64,000 nucleotides of DNA from Faucicola sp048551375 (GTDB lineage: Bacteria > Pseudomonadota > Gammaproteobacteria > Pseudomonadales > Moraxellaceae): positions 186,001 to 250,000 of the forward strand of contig NZ_JBLYZJ010000002.1 in NCBI RefSeq assembly GCF_048551375.1, in the 5' to 3' direction. Positions 22,271 through 31,256 of this stretch are shown here, one piece after another; the stretch's first letter is position 1, and each line of letters starts with the position of its first letter. Position numbers and translations under genes: made by a program. Below the pieces are notes generated by a model. That model did not search any database. It was not told the DNA's origin and saw nothing but the letters and a program-made list of their open reading frames with translations.

Positions 22271-24730
22271 ATGCTAACCAAAAATTTACCAAACTTATTT
22301 TTGGCAAAACCATTGCCGATTGCTATTAAATCTGTGATTCATGTGACAATTTTAGGTGGGCTATTGACCACGTTAGTTGGCTGTGCGTCCTTGCCAAAAA
22401 CCAACACCACTTCGCCTCAATTACAAAAAAATATCTTACAAGCTCACGAAAATTTAGTCGGTTTACAAAGCTATGGTTTTGATTTTCATGTTGCCCTACA
22501 GCCCCAATCTGTGCCTTTGACCCATGATTTGGTCAAAAGTCCTAGCCGTGACAAGCTATTAACCGAGCTGATAAATCAACAACAACTCAATAGCCAGCAA
22601 CGTGAATTGATGCAAGCAGGTATCAATCACCAAAGCGATAGCGATATCGCCATGCTCAAGACCTTTCAAGCCATCGGTCAAAAAATCTACTATCATGGTC
22701 AAGGCGTGGTAGATATGGGGGCAGGACGGTTTAGTATCGTGCCAGAATGGGGTTATCGAAGCACGAATGCCAATGCCAATGTGAAGTTGCCGTTGGCAGT
22801 CGACTTGCGACAAGCCAAAATTTATGCTGATATATCGATGCTGTCTACATTTGTTACCAATCCAAAGTATGATGGGCGTTATGTGGCGTATGATTATGGG
22901 CAATTATTCAAAAAAATGGGCGTAGATACCTTGCCTTTATTGAGATTATTGCGAGAATTTACCGTTTTGACCCCCACACTTGCTAAAGAAAGTGATTATC
23001 AGCTACTCCCTCTTACTGCGGAAGACCAAAAGCAAGGTATTGCCCAGCGTGTGGCTCATCACGTTCATTATGAAGATGTGTTAACAAGTTATGTGCTATT
23101 TATTTATCTAAACCAAAAAACCTTTGGACAAGTGATGGATAAAGGCAATTTGGCAGAAATGTCGCATTCACCGATTAAACAGCTTTTTGACAAAAACTCA
23201 ACCGTGCTTGCACCTACCCTTAATGAGCAAGCCTTGCAAGCCGCCGAACGAATGAACCAAGCCATTAACGAATTGCAAGGGCAATCAATGGCGATGGCAG
23301 AAGAAATTGAAGAAACTGACAGTGAAACAGAAGACGCTACGCAGATGACTGCCGAAACAGAAAATGAAGCGACAGCAGAAGATGTTTCAAGCGATTCAAC
23401 GGATGAAACCTCCGATACAACCGCTTCAGATGAAGCGATTAGCACAGAGCAAGCCGAAAGCTATGAATCGAGCCGTCAAGCCATTGAAGCCTTTGATAAA
23501 TATAAATCTGACAAACTTATCACTGCCAAAGCCTTGGCAGATATCATTCGACAAAACCCAGAAAGCTATGCCAAACTGAGAAAATCTGCCTCGCAAATTT
23601 TTGCAAGTATGGGGATGAATGACACGGCAAATTCAAAAATTAACTATTTGTTTAATAAAAACAATCAATTGGTTCGTATCGAAAGCATTGATGCCATACC
23701 AAATCTGATGCCATCAACTTCCAAAGTCCTCCAAGATAATCATCCGCTCAAAATGCAATCTGTGCTGAATTTTTATGATTATGGTAAAGCCAAAGTTGAC
23801 CCTGCTATCTTTAAAAATGCGGTCAGTTTTGAGGAAGCGACTAAAGAAGATAGCTTATGGGCAATGTCTAAAAAATCGGATAAATTTGACAAACAAGAAA
23901 ATCTTGAGCAACTTGCTAACAGCCTTATCAAGAAAAATAGCTATCAACAAGAGTTTGTAACCTTATATGTCTATCAATATTTATTGAAAAATGATGAAGA
24001 GAAACTAAACACCGTTGAAATGGCAAAATTACAGGCAACCGCCCAAAATTTTGCAATGGAATATGCCGTAGACAATGATATTCCAACCGATGCTAAATTC
24101 ACTGCTAATGATAGCAATAATGATGCCAAAGATGATACCTATACCGATGAAGACATTGCTGACACGGTCGATGAAGCGGTTTATCAAGCCTATTTGCATC
24201 AACAAAAATACCTTGATATTCAACAACAACGCCAAAAAGGTGTACCAGAAGCCAAAATTTTTGCCAAACTGTATGAGGCATTAAAAAATGAGGTCGATGA
24301 AGACAGTTACGATGATGAATATGAATACGAAAGCAATGAAAATGAATCTGACGCCCTTGAGAATGTGCCGTTAATTTTTGAAAATGATGCTTGTAGCACC
24401 TTATTAGACAGTGATAGCTTGGATAAACAAGCCAAACATAAAATCCAAGGGATTTGTCAAAAAATTGAAAGCACCTATCAAAAATCGCTCAAAAAAGCTG
24501 AAGCTCAACAAGCCAACCAATTAGCAAAACAACAAAAATCGGTAGATAGATTTGAGCAAATGTTAGCAGAAGTGGCGATTGAGGATATGAAAACCCATAA
24601 AACAAAGGATGAAAATGGCGATAATGTGCTAGATGAACGCCTAATTAAGAAAATCGAACCTTACATTGAAGGCAGTCATGCTTTTAATCAAACTGCCTAT
24701 CAAAAAGCGTATCAGCTCATGTTGGAGTAA
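22271..24730 (+). CDS. Large acidic lipoprotein, unknown
   Basis: 819 aa. A long lipoprotein signal ends in LTTLVGC with the lipidated Cys at residue 38. Residues ~340-400 are a low-complexity acidic stretch of Glu, Thr, Ser and Asp, and other acidic patches lie near 615-640 and 680-700. The rest is Gln/Lys/Ala-rich and largely helical, with a predicted coil near the C-terminus (KAEAQQANQLAKQQKS). The serine after the lipid Cys (CAS) does not give Asp at +2, so outer-membrane sorting is expected. I do not recognise the family. It may be a genus-restricted surface or periplasmic protein. Its last 19 bp overlap the end of the opposing DUF815 gene. Confidence 0.7.
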   Translation: MLTKNLPNLFLAKPLPIAIKSVIHVTILGGLLTTLVGCASLPKTNTTSPQLQKNILQAHENLVGLQSYGFDFHVALQPQSVPLTHDLVKSPSRDKLLTELINQQQLNSQQRELMQAGINHQSDSDIAMLKTFQAIGQKIYYHGQGVVDMGAGRFSIVPEWGYRSTNANANVKLPLAVDLRQAKIYADISMLSTFVTNPKYDGRYVAYDYGQLFKKMGVDTLPLLRLLREFTVLTPTLAKESDYQLLPLTAEDQKQGIAQRVAHHVHYEDVLTSYVLFIYLNQKTFGQVMDKGNLAEMSHSPIKQLFDKNSTVLAPTLNEQALQAAERMNQAINELQGQSMAMAEEIEETDSETEDATQMTAETENEATAEDVSSDSTDETSDTTASDEAISTEQAESYESSRQAIEAFDKYKSDKLITAKALADIIRQNPESYAKLRKSASQIFASMGMNDTANSKINYLFNKNNQLVRIESIDAIPNLMPSTSKVLQDNHPLKMQSVLNFYDYGKAKVDPAIFKNAVSFEEATKEDSLWAMSKKSDKFDKQENLEQLANSLIKKNSYQQEFVTLYVYQYLLKNDEEKLNTVEMAKLQATAQNFAMEYAVDNDIPTDAKFTANDSNNDAKDDTYTDEDIADTVDEAVYQAYLHQQKYLDIQQQRQKGVPEAKIFAKLYEALKNEVDEDSYDDEYEYESNENESDALENVPLIFENDACSTLLDSDSLDKQAKHKIQGICQKIESTYQKSLKKAEAQQANQLAKQQKSVDRFEQMLAEVAIEDMKTHKTKDENGDNVLDERLIKKIEPYIEGSHAFNQTAYQKAYQLMLE

Positions 24731-25620
24731 TGGGTAGTTGGTAGTTTTTCTGAGCCAATATAATACCGACTAAACTGATACGCCACTCGCCCAGAGCGTC
24801 CGCCTCGTTCACTGGCAAACCGCAACGCAGACGCTTTGGCTTTCTCATCAAATGCCAAATTAGCATACGTTAAATAATGTTCGCAAATCTGCAAATACAC
24901 AGGCTGTGGCATTGGATGAAACGATAGCCATAAGCCAAAACGGTCGGACAATGATACCGTTTCATCAATGGTTTCATACGGATTGACCTCATCGGTCTGT
25001 CCATTATAAATATTTACATTGTCTTTCATTAGTTGCGGTAACAAATGACGGCGGTTACTGGTCGCATATACCAATAATTTATCCTGTTCGCTATCTAATG
25101 CACCGTCTAAAATTGATTTTAAGGTGCGGTAATTTTCATCTTGCCCATTAAATGCCAAATCATCACAATAAATCACATAGTGACAACCGTGATTAGGGTG
25201 GGTTTGTTGCAAGTTTCGCACCGCTTGACGAATCGGCTCAAGCATGACCAAATCATCACGAGCCACCTCAATAATACGTAAGCCATCTTTGGCAAAGGTA
25301 TTGAGTAATGCCCTTATCAATGACGACTTACCAGCCCCACGAGTACCTGTCATTAGCACATGATTGGCAGGCAATCCTGCGAGATATTGGCGAGTATTCT
25401 GCACCAATTTCGCCTTTTGAGTGTCAATACCAATTAAGTCATCAAGGCTAACACTGGAAGCGACTGTTAACGGCACAAGCTCACCATAACCTGTACGGCT
25501 ATTGGTCTGCCAACGGTAAGCCAAAACCGTGGGGTCAAGCGTGATAGGTTTGGGTAATGATTGGCTTAAATATTGTGTTAACAGCGTTTGTAACTCTTCA
25601 GAAATTGTTAAGGTTGTCAT
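24712..25620 (-). CDS. DUF815 AAA+ ATPase
   Basis: 302 aa. Walker A is GTRGAGKS at residues 92-99. Walker B lies in HYVIYCDDLAF near 150-160. A sensor-like YATSNRRHLLP is followed by a C-terminal lid rich in Arg (RFASERGGRSGRVAYQFSRYY). This is the DUF815 family, conserved single-domain AAA+ proteins of unknown substrate found across Proteobacteria. No membrane segment is visible. It lies 27 bp downstream of the DUF493 gene on the same strand, so a two-gene transcript is likely. Its 3' end overlaps the acidic lipoprotein gene tail to tail. Confidence 0.85.
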   Translation of the reverse strand: MTTLTISEELQTLLTQYLSQSLPKPITLDPTVLAYRWQTNSRTGYGELVPLTVASSVSLDDLIGIDTQKAKLVQNTRQYLAGLPANHVLMTGTRGAGKSSLIRALLNTFAKDGLRIIEVARDDLVMLEPIRQAVRNLQQTHPNHGCHYVIYCDDLAFNGQDENYRTLKSILDGALDSEQDKLLVYATSNRRHLLPQLMKDNVNIYNGQTDEVNPYETIDETVSLSDRFGLWLSFHPMPQPVYLQICEHYLTYANLAFDEKAKASALRFASERGGRSGRVAYQFSRYYIGSEKLPTTHYSNMS

Positions 25621-25647
25621 AAAGATGCCTAAGCCCCAATTTCAAAA

Positions 25648-25992
25648 TTATAAAACAGTTCTGACGGTGCTAGCATCATCAAGCAATTGATAAAGACGGT
25701 TCACTTGCTCTGCCTCAGTCAGATAGACGTTGGCACGTACCGAGTGAAAACGCCCTGTACGAGAAGGATTGACGGTGAGGCTTGCCAAATCAAAATCTGG
25801 GAACATCGTGCCTAAGATAAGTTTGACTTCATCTAGCAAGGTGTCTTTATGCCCTTCATGTCCGATGATGCTCAGTGGATAATCCATAGGAAAGTTCCAC
25901 AGTTCGGGGTTTTGGATGTCGGTTTTTTTGCCTTGAAGTTTGGTAGCAAGCCCTGCATCAAGTTGGCTAATATTTACGGTTTTGTCAGTCAT
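25648..25992 (-). CDS. DUF493 (YbeD-like) protein
   Basis: 114 aa. LWNFPMDYPLSIIGHEG, then DFDLASLTVNPSRTGRFHSVRANVYLTEAEQVNRLYQLL, match the DUF493/YbeD family, whose fold resembles an ACT-like regulatory domain. E. coli YbeD (87 aa) lacks the ~28-residue N-terminal tail seen here. AAGGAAACCACA before the ATG supports the start. It precedes the DUF815 ATPase by 27 bp. In E. coli the homologue is beside lipB, but no lipoate gene is near here. Function unknown. Confidence 0.8.
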   Translation of the reverse strand: MTDKTVNISQLDAGLATKLQGKKTDIQNPELWNFPMDYPLSIIGHEGHKDTLLDEVKLILGTMFPDFDLASLTVNPSRTGRFHSVRANVYLTEAEQVNRLYQLLDDASTVRTVL

Positions 25993-26054
25993 TGTGGTTT
26001 CCTTATTTTTTGATAAGGAGTAAATGGGGTGTTCTTGGTGGTTTTCAAGGTCAA

Positions 26055-26083
26055 TAAAAAAGGCGTAATCATTACGCCTTTTT
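26055..26083 (-). terminator. Intrinsic terminator of rpoD
   Basis: AAAAAAGGCGTAAT-c-ATTACGCCTTTTT is a perfect hairpin with flanking A/T runs, directly downstream of the rpoD stop. Confidence 0.85.
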
Positions 26084-26105
26084 CAATTAATACTGCTAAA
26101 TCTTA

Positions 26106-27998
26106 TCAGTCATTTTCCAAGAACGAACGCAGATGTTCAGAGCGTGACGGATGGCGTAGTTTACGCAAGGCTTTTGCTTCAATCTGACGGATACGCTCAC
26201 GAGTTACATCAAACTGCTTACCGACTTCCTCTAGCGTATGGTCGGTTGACATATCAATACCAAAACGCATTTTTAGCACTTTGGCTTCACGTTCGGTCAA
26301 GTTTGCCAAGACCTCACGAGTGGCTTCTTTTAAGCCTTGAGCGGTCGCTTCATCCACAGGGCTTGAGATGCTCGAGTCTTCGATAAAGTCGCCCAAGTGG
26401 CTATCTTCATCATCACCAATTGGCGTTTCCATCGAAATTGGCTCTTTGGCGATTTTTAGCACTTTACGCACTTTCGCCTCGTCCATCTCTAGGCGTTCGC
26501 CCAATTCCTCTGGTGTTGGCTCACGTCCCATTTCTTGCAATAATTGACGAGAAACACGGTTTATTTTGTTAATCGTTTCAATCATATGCACAGGAATACG
26601 GATGGTTCGAGCTTGGTCGGCAATCGAGCGAGTGATGGCTTGGCGAATCCACCAAGTTGCATAGGTCGAGAACTTATAACCACGGCGGTATTCAAATTTG
26701 TCTACCGCTTTCATCAAGCCAATATTACCTTCTTGAATCAAATCAAGGAATTGCAAGCCACGGTTGGTATATTTTTTGGCAATTGAAATAACCAGACGCA
26801 AGTTTGCTTCTACCATTTCTTTTTTGGCACGGCGAGCCTTGGCTTCCCCAATCGACATCTCACGAGCCACTTGCTTCATTTGGTAGATATCCATGCCTAG
26901 ATTTTTTTCATGGTTTTGGATACGTCCTTGATAAAGCAATACTTCGTCCAAAATTCGCTCTAAATGTTCGGCAAAGCTTGGTTTACCTGCGATACGGTTA
27001 GGTAGCCATTCTAGGTTGGTTTCGTTATTAGGGAAGGTTTTGCGGAATTCTTCTTTGGGCATTTTGCCACGGCGAATCACCAATTTCATAATATGGCGTT
27101 CATGTTTGCGGACATCTTCATAGACTTCACGCATCATTTCCATGACATTATCAGCGACACGGCTGTTTAGTTTGAATAACATAAAGCAGTTGGCAAGCGT
27201 TTTATACGCTTCGATGGCTTCAGGGCTACTGCGACCATGTTTGTCCGTGGCGGTTTTGGCAACTTGATACAGTTGTTCTAGCTCTTCAAAACGCACACGC
27301 ACTTCTTCTGGGTCAAGACCGCTGGCTTCATCTGCATCCGCATCTTCTGAAACCTCTTCACCACCTTCTTCTAATTCATCTTCACTTTCTTCGCTTTCTG
27401 CTTCGTCTGCATCCACTTTTTTGGTTTGGGTGCTGATGATAGGAATATCGATTTCATCCGTGTCATTTAGCAGAATCTCGTCACCTTCGGCATTGTCCAA
27501 AAAGCCTGTGATGATATCCGATACCTTTTTTTCACCCTCAGCGGTTTGGTGGTATTCATCAAGCACCATCTCAACCGTACCCGGCCAAAAGGTCATGGCG
27601 TACTGCACATCACGAATCCCATCTTCGATACGTTTGGCAATGGCAATTTCGCCTTCACGAGTGAGTAGGTCAACCGTTCCCATTTCACGCATATACATAC
27701 GCACAGGGTCAGTGGTACGCCCTGGCTCAGACTCAACGGACGCAAGCACGGCGGCCGCTTCATCGACAGCGATATCATCATCATCGCCATCGTTACTTAG
27801 CATGATGTCATCTTCGTCTGGGGCGGTTTCGTAGATGTGAATACCCACGTCAGTGAGCATTTGGATAATGTCTTCGATTTGGTCGCTTTCGGTGACGGAA
27901 TCGGGCAGTTGGTCGTTGATTTCGGCGTAAGTCAGATAGCCTTGTTCTTTACCCAGTTGGATGAGGGTGGCTAGTTGAGAGGTAGATTGTTCGCTCAT
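26106..27998 (-). CDS. rpoD: RNA polymerase sigma-70 (primary) factor RpoD
   Basis: 630 aa. Region 1.1 (SQLATLIQLGKEQGYLTYAEINDQLP) is followed by region 1.2 (DPVRMYMREMGTVDLLTREGE) and an acidic non-conserved insert. Then come regions 2 (KEMVEANLRLVISIAKKYTNRGLQFLDLIQEGNIGLMKAVDKF, TYATWWIRQAITRSI), 3 and 4 (TLEEVGKQFDVTRERIRQIE). It directs core polymerase to housekeeping promoters. The long acidic insert, rich in Glu and Asp near residues 195-225, is typical of group 1 sigma factors from gammaproteobacteria. dnaG and rpsU, its partners in the E. coli macromolecular-synthesis operon, are not adjacent. Confidence 0.97.
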   Translation of the reverse strand: MSEQSTSQLATLIQLGKEQGYLTYAEINDQLPDSVTESDQIEDIIQMLTDVGIHIYETAPDEDDIMLSNDGDDDDIAVDEAAAVLASVESEPGRTTDPVRMYMREMGTVDLLTREGEIAIAKRIEDGIRDVQYAMTFWPGTVEMVLDEYHQTAEGEKKVSDIITGFLDNAEGDEILLNDTDEIDIPIISTQTKKVDADEAESEESEDELEEGGEEVSEDADADEASGLDPEEVRVRFEELEQLYQVAKTATDKHGRSSPEAIEAYKTLANCFMLFKLNSRVADNVMEMMREVYEDVRKHERHIMKLVIRRGKMPKEEFRKTFPNNETNLEWLPNRIAGKPSFAEHLERILDEVLLYQGRIQNHEKNLGMDIYQMKQVAREMSIGEAKARRAKKEMVEANLRLVISIAKKYTNRGLQFLDLIQEGNIGLMKAVDKFEYRRGYKFSTYATWWIRQAITRSIADQARTIRIPVHMIETINKINRVSRQLLQEMGREPTPEELGERLEMDEAKVRKVLKIAKEPISMETPIGDDEDSHLGDFIEDSSISSPVDEATAQGLKEATREVLANLTEREAKVLKMRFGIDMSTDHTLEEVGKQFDVTRERIRQIEAKALRKLRHPSRSEHLRSFLEND

Positions 27999-28134
27999 GG
28001 GGACTCACTTTTTTAGGCTGGAATTTTTTTTAAAATTAAACGCAGTATTATAGCTGATAAATGGGGGTAATAGGGGATTTATCAAGGGTTAACACAAAAA
28101 ATTATCGGTTAAAAAGCAAAATTTTGACATGGTT

Positions 28135-28395
28135 TTATGCCAAATCCAATTGTAAAATTCCTACAATGCGTGCCGAACAAGGCAAAATTTCACCCTCATT
28201 TAACATAAAAATCGGCGTATTATCATACATAATTTGGCTGTTAGAATTAAGCGGTTGGTGAGTAAGCTTGCACGTGCCACAATACCCCTCACCGCATTGG
28301 TGGTCAGCCACAATCCCCACACGCAATAACCCTGCCAGCAAGGTTTCACCATCATGTAAATAGAATTGACGACTGTTGGTAAAAATCCAAGCCAT
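28135..28395 (-). CDS. yfaE: 2Fe-2S ferredoxin, YfaE-type
   Basis: 86 aa from ATG 28395. Six bases upstream, a TTG directly follows the nrdB stop and is also in frame. Cysteines C34, C39 and C42 (CGEGYCGTC) plus C73 (LPC) form the plant-type 2Fe-2S ligand set. In E. coli, YfaE next to nrdB helps build and maintain the diferric-tyrosyl radical cofactor of NrdB. The same nrdB-ferredoxin order here supports that role. There is no terminator between the two genes. Confidence 0.85.
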   Translation of the reverse strand: MAWIFTNSRQFYLHDGETLLAGLLRVGIVADHQCGEGYCGTCKLTHQPLNSNSQIMYDNTPIFMLNEGEILPCSARIVGILQLDLA

Positions 28396-28401
28396 ACTCA
28401 A

Positions 28402-29535
28402 TTATAACTCAAAATCATCAAACGCATTGTCACCCAATTCAGCGTCAATTTGACCTACTAAATACGAAGTAATTTCCGATTCTTGTGGGGCAACTTGCAC
28501 ATTATCAGACGATAACCACGCATTAATCCAAGGAATTGGATTGGTTTTACTTTCTGGGAAAATAGACGGCAAACCAATTGCTTCCATACGCAAATTAGTA
28601 ATATATTCAACATATTGCGTCAAAATATTTTCATTTAACCCAATCATCGAGCCATCTTTAAATAGATATTTTGCCCACGCTTTTTCTTGCTCTGCCCCAG
28701 TACGGAAAATCTCAATCGCTTCGCTTTGGCAGGCTTTGGCAATCTCAACCATTTCTGGGTCGTCACGCCCTGTTTGCATAATATTTAGCATATGTTGAGT
28801 GCTATTAAGATGCAAGGCTTCATCACGAGCAATTAGCTTGATGATTTTAGCATTGCCTTCCATCAGCTTACGTTCGGCAAAGGCAAACGAACAGGCGAAT
28901 GACACATAAAAACGAATGGCCTCGAGTACGTTAATAGCCATTAAACATAAGTAAAGTTTTTTCTTGAGCGTAGTGAGGTTAATGTGGACGGTTTTGCCAT
29001 GAATATGCTGTTCACTGTCGCCATACAGGTTATACAGTTGGGAAAAATGGTACAAATCATCATAATATTTGGCGATATCGGTAGCACGCTCAAGGATATA
29101 CGGATTATCCACGATATCATCAAACACCTTGCTTGGCTCATTCATCACGTTGCGAATGATATGGGTATAGCTACGAGAATGGATAGTTTCAGAAAAAGAC
29201 CATGTTTCAATCCATGTTTCCAGCTCTGGTAGCGAAACCAAGGGCAATAGCACGGCATTGGGGCTACGACCTTGAATCGAGTCGAGTAGGGTTTGGTATT
29301 TGAGGTTACTCAAAAAAATGTGCTGTTCATGCTCGGCAAGATTGGCAAAATCCATGCGGTCTTTGGATACGTCAATTTCTTCGGGTCGCCAAAAAAATGA
29401 CAGTTGCTTTTCGATAAGCTGTTCAAAAATAGGGAATTTTTGTTGGTCATAGCGTGCGACATTCACAGGCTGACCGAAAAACATCGGTTCGGTAAGGGCA
29501 TTGTTTTTGGTTTGGCAAAAAATTGAATAATTCAT
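28402..29535 (-). CDS. nrdB: Class Ia ribonucleotide reductase, beta subunit
   Basis: 377 aa. It matches E. coli NrdB nearly throughout: EPMFFGQPVNVARYDQQK, EKQLSFFWRPEE, the radical tyrosine in ETIHSRSYTHIIRN, the iron ligands in IRFYVSFACSFAFAE and RDEALH, and the NrdA-docking tail ending near QIDAELGDNAFDDFEL. It supplies the tyrosyl radical for reduction of ribonucleotides to deoxyribonucleotides. ATG 29535 (MNYSIFCQTKNNALTEP) fits the family start better than an in-frame TTG 12 bases upstream. nrdA is not adjacent: dps lies upstream instead. Confidence 0.95.
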   Translation of the reverse strand: MNYSIFCQTKNNALTEPMFFGQPVNVARYDQQKFPIFEQLIEKQLSFFWRPEEIDVSKDRMDFANLAEHEQHIFLSNLKYQTLLDSIQGRSPNAVLLPLVSLPELETWIETWSFSETIHSRSYTHIIRNVMNEPSKVFDDIVDNPYILERATDIAKYYDDLYHFSQLYNLYGDSEQHIHGKTVHINLTTLKKKLYLCLMAINVLEAIRFYVSFACSFAFAERKLMEGNAKIIKLIARDEALHLNSTQHMLNIMQTGRDDPEMVEIAKACQSEAIEIFRTGAEQEKAWAKYLFKDGSMIGLNENILTQYVEYITNLRMEAIGLPSIFPESKTNPIPWINAWLSSDNVQVAPQESEITSYLVGQIDAELGDNAFDDFEL

Positions 29536-29613
29536 AGGGCATCGCAATTGGTAATTTTAAGGGAATAAGTGAGTTTTTGGCTGATGATTATAGCAAAATT
29601 TGGCATAAAAATT

Positions 29614-29644
29614 AATAAAAAAAGCGACTCGTCAAAGTCGCTTT
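29614..29644 (-). terminator. Intrinsic terminator of dps
   Basis: AAAGCGACT (29621-29629) pairs with AGTCGCTTT (29636-29644). Read leftward, the hairpin is followed by TTTTTTTATT. A palindromic repeat lies between it and the dps stop. Confidence 0.8.
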
Positions 29645-29651
29645 AAATATC

Positions 29652-29675
29652 AGGGCATAAGCATTACGCCCCTAC
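29652..29675. repeat. REP-like palindrome, family GGGGCGTA/TACGCCC, copy 3
   Basis: GGGCATAAGCATTACGCCCCTAC is the inverse of the unit at 1190-1212 with one base changed. It sits between the dps stop and the dps terminator. Confidence 0.65.
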
Positions 29676-29687
29676 GATAGTCAATGT

Positions 29688-30170
29688 TTAACCCAAATAG
29701 GCATTATACATCCATACCAATTTTTCTTGCTCTTGTACGTAACCAGTCAATAAATCGGCAGTACCTTGGTCTTCGGCAGTTTCTGCCATTTCGATGACTT
29801 CACGTTGTTTGCCAATCAGCATGGTCAAGCCTGTCAATACACCTTGGACACACGCACGACCTTCGGTAACGTTTTTATCTTCTTTGATTTGGGCAAGTTT
29901 GGTAAAATCGCTATAAGCGTGCATTGGCGTGCCACGAAGGGTCAAAATACGCTCGGCAATTTCGTCAATTTGTAGCTGTAATTGGGTGTAAAGTTCTTCA
30001 AATTTGACGTGTAGGGTAAAAAAGTCCGAACCTTTAACATTCCAGTGATAGCCACGTACATTCATATAATATAAATGATAATTTGCTAAGACCGCATTGA
30101 GTTGGTCAACGATTTTGCTCATATCTTGGGTTGCAATACCAAGGTCTTTGGTTGATTTTTTAGTCGCCAT
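29688..30170 (-). CDS. dps: Dps-family DNA-binding ferritin-like protein
   Basis: 160 aa. NAVLANYHLYYMNVRGYHWNVKGSDFFTLHVKFEELY carries the Dps ferroxidase motif (H...D...E at the dimer interface). It is followed by IDEIAERILTLRG and the C-terminal helix. Twelve such subunits oxidise and store iron with peroxide and, in many species, coat DNA. The N-terminus MATKKSTKDLG has a short Lys-rich tail that could bind DNA. GGAGAATTATA before ATG supports the start. It is monocistronic, with its own terminator. No OxyR site could be identified with confidence. Confidence 0.92.
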   Translation of the reverse strand: MATKKSTKDLGIATQDMSKIVDQLNAVLANYHLYYMNVRGYHWNVKGSDFFTLHVKFEELYTQLQLQIDEIAERILTLRGTPMHAYSDFTKLAQIKEDKNVTEGRACVQGVLTGLTMLIGKQREVIEMAETAEDQGTADLLTGYVQEQEKLVWMYNAYLG

Positions 30171-30403
30171 TATAATTCTCCATTTAACAGTTATTGTAGA
30201 AAAGTTATCTTTTCATGGTTGTGATAAAACGATTTATTGAATTTACACTGCTAGTTTAGTGTGTTTTTATATATTTGTAAAATTTATCAATCTTAATTTA
30301 ATGATTAAAGATACAAAACATAAGATCTAAACTGCTCATCAAATAATAACAAACTCATCGACAATCCACTGTGAAAAATTGTAGTGGCTCATGTTTTTTT
30401 TGG

Positions 30404-31090
30404 TTATTTATTTTCTGGAAAATATTTATCAGTTGGTTTATCGGTCAAATCAAAGCCTTGGTTGCCAATTTTTTCTTGTAAATGGTGCTTTAATGTGTCA
30501 ATCGGAAATTTTTGTGAGGCAAGGCGTTTGGGTACGATTTGGCTACCTTGTTGACTTTCGCCTGTTTTGGGATTTTTGACATCAAACATCATAAAGATAT
30601 AGTCAGGCGTTTCTTGCCAATTGGTGACGTTATCCCATTTGATGACGGCTTGTTGCATCGCACCGCCACGCACCAACGGCTGATTAAAGCCACGAGGCAT
30701 TTGAGGCATGGCAGGGGCAGGCATACTCATCACGATACCGTGTTGTTGGATACCGAGTTTGATTTGGCTCATTTCGGCAGGCATGGATTGCGAAGCCATT
30801 TGTTTTTCAAATTCTTGTTTTACATACCATTTTAGCCCATAAGTGCGAGCCAACAAAAATACCACCACACCCACCAACATTAACCAAAAAAGAATCGTGG
30901 AATAGCCACTGACAAACACCAAACCCAAAATCGCCAATACCACGATAACCGCCAAAATCGCCCATGTTTTGGTGGTGATTTTGGTTAAGGTTTGATTGTT
31001 GGCATCAAATAATTGTAGTTGGGCTTGACGAAATTCGTCTTCGGTCAAGTTTAAGTCCACAGGTTGCAAGGTGTAAGGATAAAGTGCCAT
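30404..31090 (-). CDS. YcxB-like membrane protein
   Basis: 228 aa. A cytoplasmic N-terminus (~40 aa) is followed by two transmembrane helices near residues 43-62 and 66-84. The soluble C-terminal domain contains VIKWDNVTNWQETPDYIFMMF and IVPKRLASQKFPIDTLKHHL, the pattern of the YcxB-like family. Its function is not established. A Met/Pro-rich linker (MSMPAPAMPQMPRGF) is unusual for the family. It is a single gene, leftward, divergent from serS. The family call is by motif pattern only. Confidence 0.65.
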   Translation of the reverse strand: MALYPYTLQPVDLNLTEDEFRQAQLQLFDANNQTLTKITTKTWAILAVIVVLAILGLVFVSGYSTILFWLMLVGVVVFLLARTYGLKWYVKQEFEKQMASQSMPAEMSQIKLGIQQHGIVMSMPAPAMPQMPRGFNQPLVRGGAMQQAVIKWDNVTNWQETPDYIFMMFDVKNPKTGESQQGSQIVPKRLASQKFPIDTLKHHLQEKIGNQGFDLTDKPTDKYFPENK

Positions 31091-31256
31091 AAACGGTTCG
31101 CTAGTTACAAAAAGATAAAAATTGAGAAGCTATCTTACCCAACCTAGGGATAAAAATAAAGTAATAATCCATTTCGCCCATTATTTTATGTGAAAAATAG
31201 CGTCATTCTTGCTATGATAAGGGGGATTTGTTGATTGATAAACTTTAGGAATTGTT

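Noticed and set aside
27421..27834. Long Ser-rich frame opposite rpoD
   Set aside because: Mirror frame of the acidic region of rpoD; no RBS, low-complexity serine content.
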